A stretch of 64,000 bases of DNA from a virus, in IMG/VR virus record IMGVR_UViG_3300042559_002030, positions 1 through 64,000 of that record. One strand, written 5' to 3'. Shown here piece by piece: positions 21,330-27,794 of this stretch; the first letter of the stretch is position 1, and each line of letters starts with the position of its first letter. A program made the position numbers and the translations under genes. A model generated the notes under the pieces. That model saw nothing but the letters and a program-made list of their open reading frames with translations, was not told the origin of the DNA and did not search any database.

Positions 21330-21566
21330 TCAACTCCCAAATGCTTTTTCAATTGGCTTGTAATACTCAACCCCAAACTTGGCTTTGATCCTTTGAATTT
21401 CTGGTCTTTGCATTGGTCCATCACCCACTGCATCCATACATTCCCGCACAATCAACTGGGCGAACTTTTCGTTATACTCGGCAATATAGTTCCATCCGGT
21501 TAGATGCATTTTGGATTCAGCATATTGCCTAGCCTGTTCGGCAAGTTGTTGAATTCGTAAGTTCAT
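21330..21566 (-). CDS. Tandem paralogue family member with shifted end
   Basis: 78 residues: MNLRIQQLAEQA start, FAQLIVREC core, and KFGVE followed by 11 extra residues ending KAFGS. The DNA of that end still spells AAGCATTTGGGAGTTGAA, read in another frame; read in the usual frame it would give KHLGVES. The ribosome module for the next gene is thus kept although the peptide is lost. Confidence 0.65.
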   Translation of the reverse strand: MNLRIQQLAEQARQYAESKMHLTGWNYIAEYNEKFAQLIVRECMDAVGDGPMQRPEIQRIKAKFGVEYYKPIEKAFGS

Positions 21567-21823
21567 TCTTCAACTCCGTAAAAATGTCGTTTAATCTGCT
21601 CTACCGCATCAGAAATTTCTCCCCACGCTTCTGTGCCTATATCTGTGGTAATGACTGTGTTCTGGCTTTCACATTGAGCGATACATTCCTTCACAATCAT
21701 GTCAACGAACTTTTCAAGATCATCTTCCCAACACTCGACAAATGCTCTGACAGGTGTCTCTGTTGGGTCATAGGTAAACTCAATGTTTGCTTTTTCAGCA
21801 AGAGCTCGAATTCGTTGATTCAT
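21563..21823 (-). CDS. Tandem paralogue family member (HFYGVEE end)
   Basis: 86 residues: MNQRIRALAEKANIEFTYD, FVDMIVKECIA core, RHFYGVEE end with one inserted Tyr. Close relative of 19916-20146. ATGA overlaps on both sides. Confidence 0.65.
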   Translation of the reverse strand: MNQRIRALAEKANIEFTYDPTETPVRAFVECWEDDLEKFVDMIVKECIAQCESQNTVITTDIGTEAWGEISDAVEQIKRHFYGVEE

Positions 21824-22050
21824 TCTTCAACTCCAAAATGTTTATCAATCTGATATACAGCAAATTCCGTTCCCATCTTCCACATTCTTTCATATTCATC
21901 TTCAACAGGAACTTCGGTAGCCTTAGTATTAATAACTGATATACATTCCTGAACAATCAATTCGGCGAATTTTTCGTTGTCAAAATGTAATTGGCCTTCT
22001 GGACGCTTGTCCCAGCATTGTTCAGCCAGTTGTTTAATTCGTAGGTTCAT
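21820..22050 (-). CDS. Tandem paralogue family member (HFGVEE end)
   Basis: 76 residues: MNLRIKQLAEQC start, KFAELIVQECIS core, IDKHFGVEE end. Overlaps both neighbours as ATGA; its last codons give GGAGTTGAAGA for the next gene. Confidence 0.65.
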   Translation of the reverse strand: MNLRIKQLAEQCWDKRPEGQLHFDNEKFAELIVQECISVINTKATEVPVEDEYERMWKMGTEFAVYQIDKHFGVEE

Positions 22051-22262
22051 AGTTCAACTTCCCAATGTTTAGCAGCCATCGCTACTCGCTCTGGACTCGC
22101 CCCGTGTAAATTCATCACATCGTAAGAGTATTCCCGCACAATCAACTCGGCGAACTTGTCTGCAAATGCATCTAACATATACGCACTGTTATGTTCAAGT
22201 GTGAACGGAAGATTCTGTTCCATACAGACTTGTGTATAAAGTTCTTTAATTCGTTCGTTCAT
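22047..22262 (-). CDS. Tandem paralogue family member (HWEVEL end)
   Basis: 71 residues from ATG 22262 (TAATG overlap with the previous gene). MNERIKEL start, KFAELIVREYS core in which the Cys is Tyr, and AAKHWEVEL end. GGGAAGTTGAACT replaces the usual ribosome module. Confidence 0.6.
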   Translation of the reverse strand: MNERIKELYTQVCMEQNLPFTLEHNSAYMLDAFADKFAELIVREYSYDVMNLHGASPERVAMAAKHWEVEL

Positions 22263-22591
22263 TAGTCTTTCCATTCTGATGGATGAAGTTTTGGGACATA
22301 TCCGTATCTGCTGGCAACCTTTTTATCCTCTGCGGCAATAAATTCAGCTGCTTCTTGATCCCAGTCTGACTGGGGTTTCGCAACTCCAAAATGGTCGGCA
22401 ATCGACCGGGCCACCCAGGCCACTGCCGCATGTTGTGCAGGCTCATCTTCCAACATGTCATCCACCCGGGCAACCTGTGCCAAACATTCAGCCACAATCA
22501 GTTCAGCGAACTTTTCTTTATCAAAAAGCCAACCATCACTGTTATTGTAAGATGTAGCCTGTTCGGCAAGTTGTTGAATTCGTTTGTTCAT
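22262..22591 (-). CDS. Tandem paralogue family member with C-terminal extension
   Basis: 109 residues: MNKRIQQLAEQA, KFAELIVAECLAQ, ADHFGVA, then about 30 additional residues (SDWDQEAAEFIAAEDK...). The extension is absent from the other copies. AGGAG lies 8 nt upstream, within the codons of the previous gene. Confidence 0.65.
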   Translation of the reverse strand: MNKRIQQLAEQATSYNNSDGWLFDKEKFAELIVAECLAQVARVDDMLEDEPAQHAAVAWVARSIADHFGVAKPQSDWDQEAAEFIAAEDKKVASRYGYVPKLHPSEWKD

Positions 22592-22791
22592 GCATTTTCT
22601 CCTGTGTAGCCCCAGAACTCGGTGTAGGATTCGCCCACCTTGTATCTGCCTTTATCTCGCAAAAAAACAGTTTGAGCATCCAGACGTATGACCAGATCGC
22701 CTTTGTTTATCTCTCCAACCGCCCAGGCTGGCACTCGGGCCACAACATCAATACGCCGCTTTATCAAGGTGTAGGGATGGGTCACTTTCAC
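22588..22791 (-). CDS. Small beta-rich phage protein, unknown
   Basis: 67 residues from GTG 22791, with GGAGTTGAATC supplied by the previous gene. Basic with many Val/Arg strands (LIKRRIDVVARV). Not a member of the tandem family. Function unknown. Confidence 0.6.
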   Translation of the reverse strand: MKVTHPYTLIKRRIDVVARVPAWAVGEINKGDLVIRLDAQTVFLRDKGRYKVGESYTEFWGYTGENA

Positions 22792-23033
22792 GATTCAACT
22801 CCGAAATGTTCTTTCATGTTACTAAACACATGATCAAGTGCATCGTCGTATGAAAAATTATCTGCATTGCCTTCGTTGTGTGTAAGCATAACAATATTCA
22901 AACATTCTTTCACAATCAGTTCGGCGAACTTTTCTGCCACAATCATATCAAAATTGCGGTCAATATCTTTGTTGTCATCGGTGTTGGCAAGTTTAGATGC
23001 CTGTTTCAACAGTTCTAGAATTCGTTCGTTCAT
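22788..23033 (-). CDS. Tandem paralogue family member (HFGVES end)
   Basis: 81 residues: MNERILELLKQA, KFAELIVKECLN core, NMKEHFGVES end. First copy of the family in transcription order; ribosome site TTGGAGTTGC is within the previous gene's last codons. Confidence 0.65.
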   Translation of the reverse strand: MNERILELLKQASKLANTDDNKDIDRNFDMIVAEKFAELIVKECLNIVMLTHNEGNADNFSYDDALDHVFSNMKEHFGVES

Positions 23034-23242
23034 TTCGCAACTCCAACAGCGTCAGCGTCAGCATCATCCAGTCGTTCAGCAATGTTCAGGAAGTTTTCGC
23101 AGTATTCTCGCATGAGATCGTAGCTGCGTTTTTCGTCGCGGCTCAGTTCCAGTTCAGCCAGGGTCTCGGCTGCATCCATGCTCTCAAGACAGTGCCGCAG
23201 ATCAGTTGCGGTATTTTGAAACATACAATAGCTCATGTTCAT
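23030..23242 (-). CDS. Small helical phage protein
   Basis: 70 residues, all-helical and acidic with three Cys (YCMF, HCLE, YCEN). AGGAG 8 nt before ATG within the upstream gene. Its end DAVGVAK encodes GGAGTTGCGAA, a variant ribosome module for the next gene. Confidence 0.6.
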   Translation of the reverse strand: MNMSYCMFQNTATDLRHCLESMDAAETLAELELSRDEKRSYDLMREYCENFLNIAERLDDADADAVGVAK

Positions 23243-23439
23243 TCTAATTCTCCTGTGGCATCATTGACCCTGCCGTAGTACACGGCCTCAACACCGTCTT
23301 TTGCGTGAGCATTGAAGTGTTCAACATACCCCATTGCCTGTTTCCAAGTGTCAAATTCTTGTTCCGACTTGACCTTCGACAGGTTGGGCAGACCAAGTTC
23401 TACGGGGTGGACATAAACAATGTGAACATATCGTGTCAT
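23239..23439 (-). CDS. First gene of the small-gene operon
   Basis: 66 residues from ATG 23439 (AAGGAATC upstream); the frame continues upstream only into the leader. MTRYVHIVYVHPVELG then a helical part; alpha/beta. No family recognised. Transcribed from the promoter at 23470-23498. Confidence 0.6.
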   Translation of the reverse strand: MTRYVHIVYVHPVELGLPNLSKVKSEQEFDTWKQAMGYVEHFNAHAKDGVEAVYYGRVNDATGELE

Positions 23440-23469
23440 AGTCGATTCCTTGTTGCTGTTCAAGTGTTA

Positions 23470-23498
23470 ATTATAGCACTTTGGTGAATATTAGTCAA
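23470..23498 (-). promoter_or_regulatory. Strong sigma70-like promoter of the 17-gene operon
   Basis: TTGACT, 17-bp spacer, TATAAT, 31 nt ahead of ATG 23439. No other promoter or terminator is visible down to 19180. Confidence 0.8.
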
Positions 23499-23503
23499 CC
23501 GTT

Positions 23504-23758
23504 TTAGACACGGCTCAGATTCATCACACGACCCGGAAAGTCGTTGTAGGCCACTGCCACAGGCACAAAGATGACTTTGCCAAAACGACCTTTGTCTTCA
23601 GCATCTGACCAGGAGTCCCGAGTCACACGGATTTTATAAGCATCGTAACCTTGCTCGGCAGTGGCTTCGATTACCATACCTTCCACAAAGCAATCTTCAC
23701 GACCCAGCATGGGTTTGAAATCGTAACTGCGAATCACATCACCTGTTTTAACAATCAT
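23504..23758 (-). CDS. Small beta-barrel-like phage protein
   Basis: 84 residues: MIVKTGDVIRSYDFKPML, FVEGMVIEA, KGRFGKVIFVPVAV; a small all-beta (SH3-like) pattern. AGGAG ahead of the ATG and its own promoter at 23789-23817. I recognise relatives in other T4-like phages, function unknown. Confidence 0.65.
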   Translation of the reverse strand: MIVKTGDVIRSYDFKPMLGREDCFVEGMVIEATAEQGYDAYKIRVTRDSWSDAEDKGRFGKVIFVPVAVAYNDFPGRVMNLSRV

Positions 23759-23788
23759 TGTCTGCTCCTGTTTACTTACTATGCCACT

Positions 23789-23817
23789 ATTATAACCGAT
23801 TGGGAATTATTAGTCAA
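23789..23817 (-). promoter_or_regulatory. Strong sigma70-like promoter
   Basis: TTGACT, 17-bp spacer, TATAAT. The TGA of the 23814-24143 gene lies in the -35 box. Confidence 0.8.
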
Positions 23818-24143
23818 CTGCGGGCAATACGATAAGTGATGCCTTGTGCGGTAATTACTTTGCTAATGTTGCCTTGTGCAGTATAATCTTGTTCCAGCAA
23901 AGCCAGTGTCTTACGGTCGCGCACTTGAGCTTGATCCAATTTAATAGTCACAAACTTCTTGCGATAAGTGAGGAAAGCACTCTTAACGGAGTACACCATC
24001 TCCAGTCCCAACTTCATGCGCTCTGCACGAATTTTTTGAGCTTCAGTGTACAATGTGCTGGCAGCATAACTTTTTATTGCTGCATCTCTGGCGGCGAGCC
24101 ATGCAAACGGTGCGGCTTTAGAGTCCAGTTCAGTTGCGTTCAT
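23814..24143 (-). CDS. Small basic helical phage protein
   Basis: 109 residues, Lys/Arg-rich, long helices (LYTEAQKIRAERMKLG). AAAGGATG precedes the ATG. Single-gene unit between two promoters. Possible nucleic-acid binding; no domain recognised. Confidence 0.65.
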   Translation of the reverse strand: MNATELDSKAAPFAWLAARDAAIKSYAASTLYTEAQKIRAERMKLGLEMVYSVKSAFLTYRKKFVTIKLDQAQVRDRKTLALLEQDYTAQGNISKVITAQGITYRIARS

Positions 24144-24173
24144 ATTGACATCCTTTTTACTTACTATGCCACT

Positions 24174-24202
24174 ATTATAGCACTTTGGGAATTATTGGTC
24201 AA
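24174..24202 (-). promoter_or_regulatory. Strong sigma70-like promoter
   Basis: TTGACC, 17-bp spacer, TATAAT. The 24192-24380 gene reads through the -35 box and stops in the spacer. Confidence 0.8.
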
Positions 24203-24380
24203 CTGGCGCCAGCAATTGGCCAAAGCCTGCCATCAATTCACGCACGGCCAGGCGCTCGTCGCGGTGCAGTTCGTCTGACCCACATGCCTGCATGGCCTGT
24301 AAAGTTTCCAGCATGCCGCCCTGGATGTTGTGGTACATGCCCCAATTGGTGACAAGTTCCAGGTGTTTGGTGTAGTCCAT
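24192..24380 (-). CDS. 62-residue protein ending in a promoter
   Basis: From ATG 24380, with AAGGAGC before it (the longer frame crosses the promoter). MDYTKHLELVTNWGMYHN then helical. Ends Val-Asp-Gln-stop, encoded by GTTGACCAATAA of the next promoter, as in the 18330-18485 gene. Confidence 0.65.
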   Translation of the reverse strand: MDYTKHLELVTNWGMYHNIQGGMLETLQAMQACGSDELHRDERLAVRELMAGFGQLLAPVDQ

Positions 24381-24410
24381 TTCACGCTCCTTTTTACTTA
24401 CTATACCACT

Positions 24411-24439
24411 ATTATAGCAAAAAGAGCATTTTGAGTCAA
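24411..24439 (-). promoter_or_regulatory. Strong sigma70-like promoter
   Basis: TTGACT, 17-bp spacer, TATAAT, just downstream of a terminator. Confidence 0.8.
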
Positions 24440-24446
24440 CCAAAAC

Positions 24447-24473
24447 AAAACCCGCCAATCAGACGGGTTTTTT
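24447..24473 (-). terminator. Rho-independent terminator
   Basis: Stem ACCCGTC / GGCGGGT with one G-T pair, loop of five, T-rich tail on both strands. Ends the 24659-24832 / 24488-24619 transcript. Confidence 0.8.
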
Positions 24474-24487
24474 AGTAGTAAAAAGTA

Positions 24488-24619
24488 TTACTTTTTTGGT
24501 GGTTTTTCCAGTGCAGCAATTTTTCCAGAATATGCGCCATTGGAGCGATGAATCAGCCCTGTTTTGGTATAGGTAATTGTGCCGCCAGTGGCAGTGCGGA
24601 TTGTGGTAGGAACAGTCAT
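24488..24619 (-). CDS. 43-residue small protein
   Basis: ATG 24619 to TAA 24488: starts MTVPTTIRTATGGTITYTKT, ends in a Lys/Pro tail. Beta-like. Follows the 57-residue gene by 39 nt and precedes a terminator. Weak ribosome site (AGAAAG). Confidence 0.5.
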   Translation of the reverse strand: MTVPTTIRTATGGTITYTKTGLIHRSNGAYSGKIAALEKPPKK

Positions 24620-24658
24620 GGTTTTCTTTCTAGGATTAATAATGGGATTGAAAATCAT

Positions 24659-24832
24659 TTAATAGATTTCTTTGGTTACTTGATACTGTTCGGGAGGATA
24701 TTTTGCTTTGAATTCATCAGTTTTCACAAAATCATTAAGGTCGGCCATTTTAAAAAACATTCGGTTCAACACAGTTTTCCTGGTGTCAATTTGAGTTACC
24801 GAAAGATAACATGATTTTGCTTTGCCTGCCAT
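24659..24832 (-). CDS. 57-residue small protein
   Basis: ATG 24832 to TAA 24659, starting MAGKAKSCYLSVTQIDTRK. AAGGAGTC ahead of the ATG and a strong promoter at 24857-24885 make this a secure gene despite its size. Unknown function. Confidence 0.7.
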   Translation of the reverse strand: MAGKAKSCYLSVTQIDTRKTVLNRMFFKMADLNDFVKTDEFKAKYPPEQYQVTKEIY

Positions 24833-24856
24833 ACGACTCCTTGTTGCTAAGTGTTA

Positions 24857-24885
24857 ATTATACGACAAATGGATTTATTGGTCAA
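24857..24885 (-). promoter_or_regulatory. Strong sigma70-like promoter
   Basis: TTGACC, 17-bp spacer, TATAAT with a TTAACAC leader as in the early cassette. Confidence 0.8.
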
Positions 24886-24893
24886 CTGTTATT

Positions 24894-25484
24894 TCAGCGC
24901 TTTTCCACAATTTTATCAATCAACCCATAATCCAGCGCTTCCGCTGCACTCATAAAGGTGTCTCGGTCCATGTCGCGCTCAAATTCCTCATAGGTTTTGC
25001 CACGGCTGTTGTGCTTGACATACAGATCGGTCAGCATCTTTTTCATATGCATGATTTCTTTGTAGCTGATTTCAATGTCACTGGCCATGCCACGGGCACC
25101 ACCCGACGGTTGGTGTATCATGTGTCGTGCATGTGGCAGCATCAGTCGTTTGCCCGCTGTGCCAGCCTGTGCCAAAAATGACCCCATTGAGCAGGCTTGT
25201 CCCATCACAATGGTGCTGACATCGCATTTGATAAAGTTCATTGTGTCATAAATGCTCATACCTGCGGTAATAACACCGCCTGGGCTGTTGATGTAAAACA
25301 GGATATCTGCGTCGGGATTTTCACTCTCCAAAAATAACATTTGTGCAACGATCAAGCTGGCACTGTGATCACTGACTTCGGTATCCAACATCACAATACG
25401 ATCTTTGAGCAGACGGCTGTAGATGTCGTAACTGCGCTCGCCTTTGGAGGTTTGCTCGATTACCATTGGGACTAGATGGGGCAT
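24894..25484 (-). CDS. clpP: ATP-dependent Clp protease proteolytic subunit (ClpP)
   Basis: 196 residues, close to bacterial ClpP length. [20 protein letters not shown] is the canonical N-terminus. The triad is intact: Ser99 in GQACSMGS, His124 in HMIHQPSGG, Asp175 in [12 protein letters not shown] (67-70) forms the oxyanion strand. ClpP forms a 14-mer peptidase chamber fed by a Clp ATPase. ClpX is encoded at 49933-51141. AAGGAATT precedes the ATG; a sigma70-like promoter drives it alone. No propeptide-like extension is seen. Confidence 0.9.
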   Translation of the reverse strand: MPHLVPMVIEQTSKGERSYDIYSRLLKDRIVMLDTEVSDHSASLIVAQMLFLESENPDADILFYINSPGGVITAGMSIYDTMNFIKCDVSTIVMGQACSMGSFLAQAGTAGKRLMLPHARHMIHQPSGGARGMASDIEISYKEIMHMKKMLTDLYVKHNSRGKTYEEFERDMDRDTFMSAAEALDYGLIDKIVEKR

Positions 25485-25512
25485 GAAATTCCTTGTTGTT
25501 GTTCAATAAACA

Positions 25513-25541
25513 ATTGTAACATCAAACTGTGCAATAGTCAA
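25513..25541 (-). promoter_or_regulatory. Promoter of clpP, beside a palindrome
   Basis: TTGACT, 17-bp spacer, TACAAT. Immediately upstream, 25544-25556 is the palindrome GAGCAATTTGCTC, lying between divergent genes and possibly an operator. Confidence 0.7.
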
Positions 25542-25584
25542 CTGAGCAATTTGCTCGTATACAGGCAATTGAGATAAGTACAAG

Positions 25585-27135
25585 ATGAGAGATTTAATCA
25601 ACATACTAGATGATTTGCTTCAGGAAGCAACTCTGAGCCCGGGTGAGATCACCAAGTATCCCGAACGCTTTGACGCATTTATTGCGCACATTCAAAATAA
25701 ACGGCCATTCTATACCGAAAAAGAAGGCGCCGAAGTTGTGTTGGCTCCCGCCGAAGCTGACAGATTCTTAAAGATGAAAGCAGCCGGCGAATTCCAAGGC
25801 AGCATCAAAGCAGTCGACGCCGATGGAAAACAATGGCCGCTTTCGAACTTTAGAAAAACTGCTGAATTTGGTGGCAGCAGCGCCAAGCCCGGAGCGCAAG
25901 CACCTGGGCAGACCAGCAAAGAAGGTGTATTGGTCAAACCAGCACAGATTGGTATTACTGATCAGGCCATTCCAGCAGATGAGTTTGGTGCGGCCATTGT
26001 GAATAATCCAGTGCTACAATCAACTGAATACGGACAAGCAGTCATCGTCATGGCACAGAATATCATGGCTGGCAATCCTGCTGTGATGCCTGACGAAATT
26101 CGCAAAAACGACAAGCTAAAAAAAGCCATTGTGGATTACGCAGGGGAATATCTTGGTGTGCTGGCATTGGTCTACAATCAATCCAAATTTGCATCGCGTG
26201 ACCAGTTTTTAGCCTGGTTGGGCACAGATATGATGAGCCTGGTATTGAGCTTTCCCAGTGAACAAAATAATCCCATTGCTGACAGTTTTGCTTCAGTTAC
26301 CAATCCAGAAAATGCACACACACTAAACATCAGCAGCAAGGGCACCGGCGGCGGCGCTGCACCCAGTGTGAGCAGCTTAAAGATTCCTGATCATCTGCGT
26401 TCAAAGACTCAATACCAAACAGCAATTGATTTGATTGAGCTGTGTCAAAACGAAAATTTACCCAAGCCATGGACTGTGAGTCAAGTGTTCCAGGTCATGA
26501 ATTTGTTGAACCAGCGGTTGGGACCTGACGCGATCCCTGCAGACTTTCAACCATTCCTTCCTTGGTCAAAAGATATTGTGGCCCAGGTGTCAGACAGTTT
26601 AAAAAATGGCACAGCCATGCCCAAGTACGAGCCACTGTTTGCCAAGTTAGACAGCAAAGGCAGTGACGGTGGAAAACTTACCTATGTGACCAAAGCTGCT
26701 GTGATGAACATTGTGAACAGCGGAGCAGTCCCTGAATTTCAAGCTGTTGTGCTGGAAGTGTTGGATTACAATTTCATTCAGCAGTATACCACAGCATCTG
26801 GCAACACGCTGATTTTCAACACTCAATGGCCTGCAAAACTTGATGGCGAAGTTACTATAGAATCAAAATCTGGCGGCGTTAACCCTACCAAAGGCGGATT
26901 CAGTTTCAAACTCAAACCCAAAGGTGCCAGGTCTGAACCCAGTATGGAACCGTATGATGCGGATGCCGCTGGGACTGGGCAAGAACCTGCAAATCTAAAT
27001 GCTGCCGACCTAGATGCAGTGACACAAAAACGCTCAAGAGTTACTGCTAGAGCCGGCGGCGACGAAGACGAGACAGAAGTTGTGAAACCTCCGAGAGATA
27101 ATGTGCCAATGTTTGGCCGTAAACGTCAGCGCTGA
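25585..27135 (+). CDS. Large unknown phage protein
   Basis: 516 residues on the plus strand. N-terminus MRDLINILDDLLQEATLSPG resembles the start of conserved T4-like phage proteins (ATLSPGEITKYPERF), then a short domain to residue 70, a low-complexity linker, a soluble middle domain and a basic RKRQR end after an acidic/Thr tail. No catalytic motif recognised. Weak ribosome site. Overlaps the convergent ClpP-like gene by 10 bp. Confidence 0.65.
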   Translation: MRDLINILDDLLQEATLSPGEITKYPERFDAFIAHIQNKRPFYTEKEGAEVVLAPAEADRFLKMKAAGEFQGSIKAVDADGKQWPLSNFRKTAEFGGSSAKPGAQAPGQTSKEGVLVKPAQIGITDQAIPADEFGAAIVNNPVLQSTEYGQAVIVMAQNIMAGNPAVMPDEIRKNDKLKKAIVDYAGEYLGVLALVYNQSKFASRDQFLAWLGTDMMSLVLSFPSEQNNPIADSFASVTNPENAHTLNISSKGTGGGAAPSVSSLKIPDHLRSKTQYQTAIDLIELCQNENLPKPWTVSQVFQVMNLLNQRLGPDAIPADFQPFLPWSKDIVAQVSDSLKNGTAMPKYEPLFAKLDSKGSDGGKLTYVTKAAVMNIVNSGAVPEFQAVVLEVLDYNFIQQYTTASGNTLIFNTQWPAKLDGEVTIESKSGGVNPTKGGFSFKLKPKGARSEPSMEPYDADAAGTGQEPANLNAADLDAVTQKRSRVTARAGGDEDETEVVKPPRDNVPMFGRKRQR

Positions 27136-27701
27136 AGTATTGAAATGCTATCGCAGATGCGGAGTCTTAATGCATCTTCGGCAGTGAGCCATACATCATG
27201 TGGTGGTAGTAAATTTTTACGAATGTTTTCTTCATCAAGCCCAGTGCATTCTTGATAGTGCTTGACCATACGGTGTTGAGTCAGTTCAAACTCTTTCATA
27301 GTGGCAAATAACTCATGAACCTTGCCTTCGTTGTACCAAGAGAATTGATGACTCAGTATCGAAGTGTTTGGAGTCAACACACGGCGTCCAGCACTGCCAG
27401 CAAGAAAAATCAACAGTCCCGAACTGGCAATCATTCCCAAGCCCACTGTCTTTACAGGAATAAGACTGCTGCGCATCACATCAATCAAGGCAAATGCATC
27501 TTGTACATCGCCGCCCTCACTACAGATCATCAACAAGAGTTCTTTGCGTTTTTTCTTGGACACAAAGTTTTCGTGTAAAATCCATTCAATCACCGGTTTG
27601 ACTGTTTCAGCATTGATTTCTCCCATCAGCACATACATGCCTATGTCGGCCAAGGCCTGTGTGTGGTCTTTGTTGAATTCTGTATCTGTTTGGTTTGCCA
27701 T
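27126..27701 (-). CDS. Second, diverged ClpP-like protease
   Basis: 191 residues. CSEGGDVQDAFALIDVMR matches the ClpP oxyanion region (SxGG), Ser93 in MIASSGLLIF, His118 in SILSHQFSW and Asp169 in PPHDVWLTAEDA complete a plausible triad. The divergence from the gene at 24894 is large, so these are not a recent duplication. In bacteria with two ClpPs, mixed rings form; whether that happens here is inference. Weak ribosome site. Confidence 0.75.
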   Translation of the reverse strand: MANQTDTEFNKDHTQALADIGMYVLMGEINAETVKPVIEWILHENFVSKKKRKELLLMICSEGGDVQDAFALIDVMRSSLIPVKTVGLGMIASSGLLIFLAGSAGRRVLTPNTSILSHQFSWYNEGKVHELFATMKEFELTQHRMVKHYQECTGLDEENIRKNLLPPHDVWLTAEDALRLRICDSISILQR

Positions 27702-27727
27702 GATGTGATCTAATTAAAGTTATAGTA

Positions 27728-27762
27728 GTTAGCATTGTACAGCTAACCAAATTGGTACACAA
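27728..27762 (-). promoter_or_regulatory. Promoter with inverted repeat over the -10
   Basis: TTGTGT, 17-bp spacer, TACAAT (27734-27762). GTTAGC-N8-GCTAAC (27728-27747) is centred on the -10 box and could be an operator controlling the ClpP-like gene. Confidence 0.5.
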
Positions 27763-27766
27763 CTAC

Positions 27767-27788
27767 TTATGGCACTATTGTGCCATAA
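27767..27788 (-). other. Hairpin after the FlgT-like gene
   Basis: Perfect 9-bp stem TTATGGCAC / GTGCCATAA with a four-base loop, 6 nt past the end of the 27795-28859 gene. No T-run follows on the minus strand, so it may stabilise the mRNA end rather than terminate. Confidence 0.55.
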
Positions 27789-27794
27789 TCCAAA

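Larger units (their letters stand above)
19905..23045 (-). repeat. Recurrent ribosome-site module GGAGTTGAANNATGA
   Basis: The 15-base pattern GGAGTTGAANNATGA (or close variants, ATG sometimes GTG) stands at the starts 19919, 20262, 20916, 21326, 21566, 21823, 22050, 22791 and 23033; looser variants occur at 41, 19410 and 58926. GGAG lies 7 nt before the start codon. In most cases the module is the coding sequence for GVEE/GVES-stop of the gene before. At 20916 it is non-coding, and at 21326 it is read out of frame. Confidence 0.8.
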
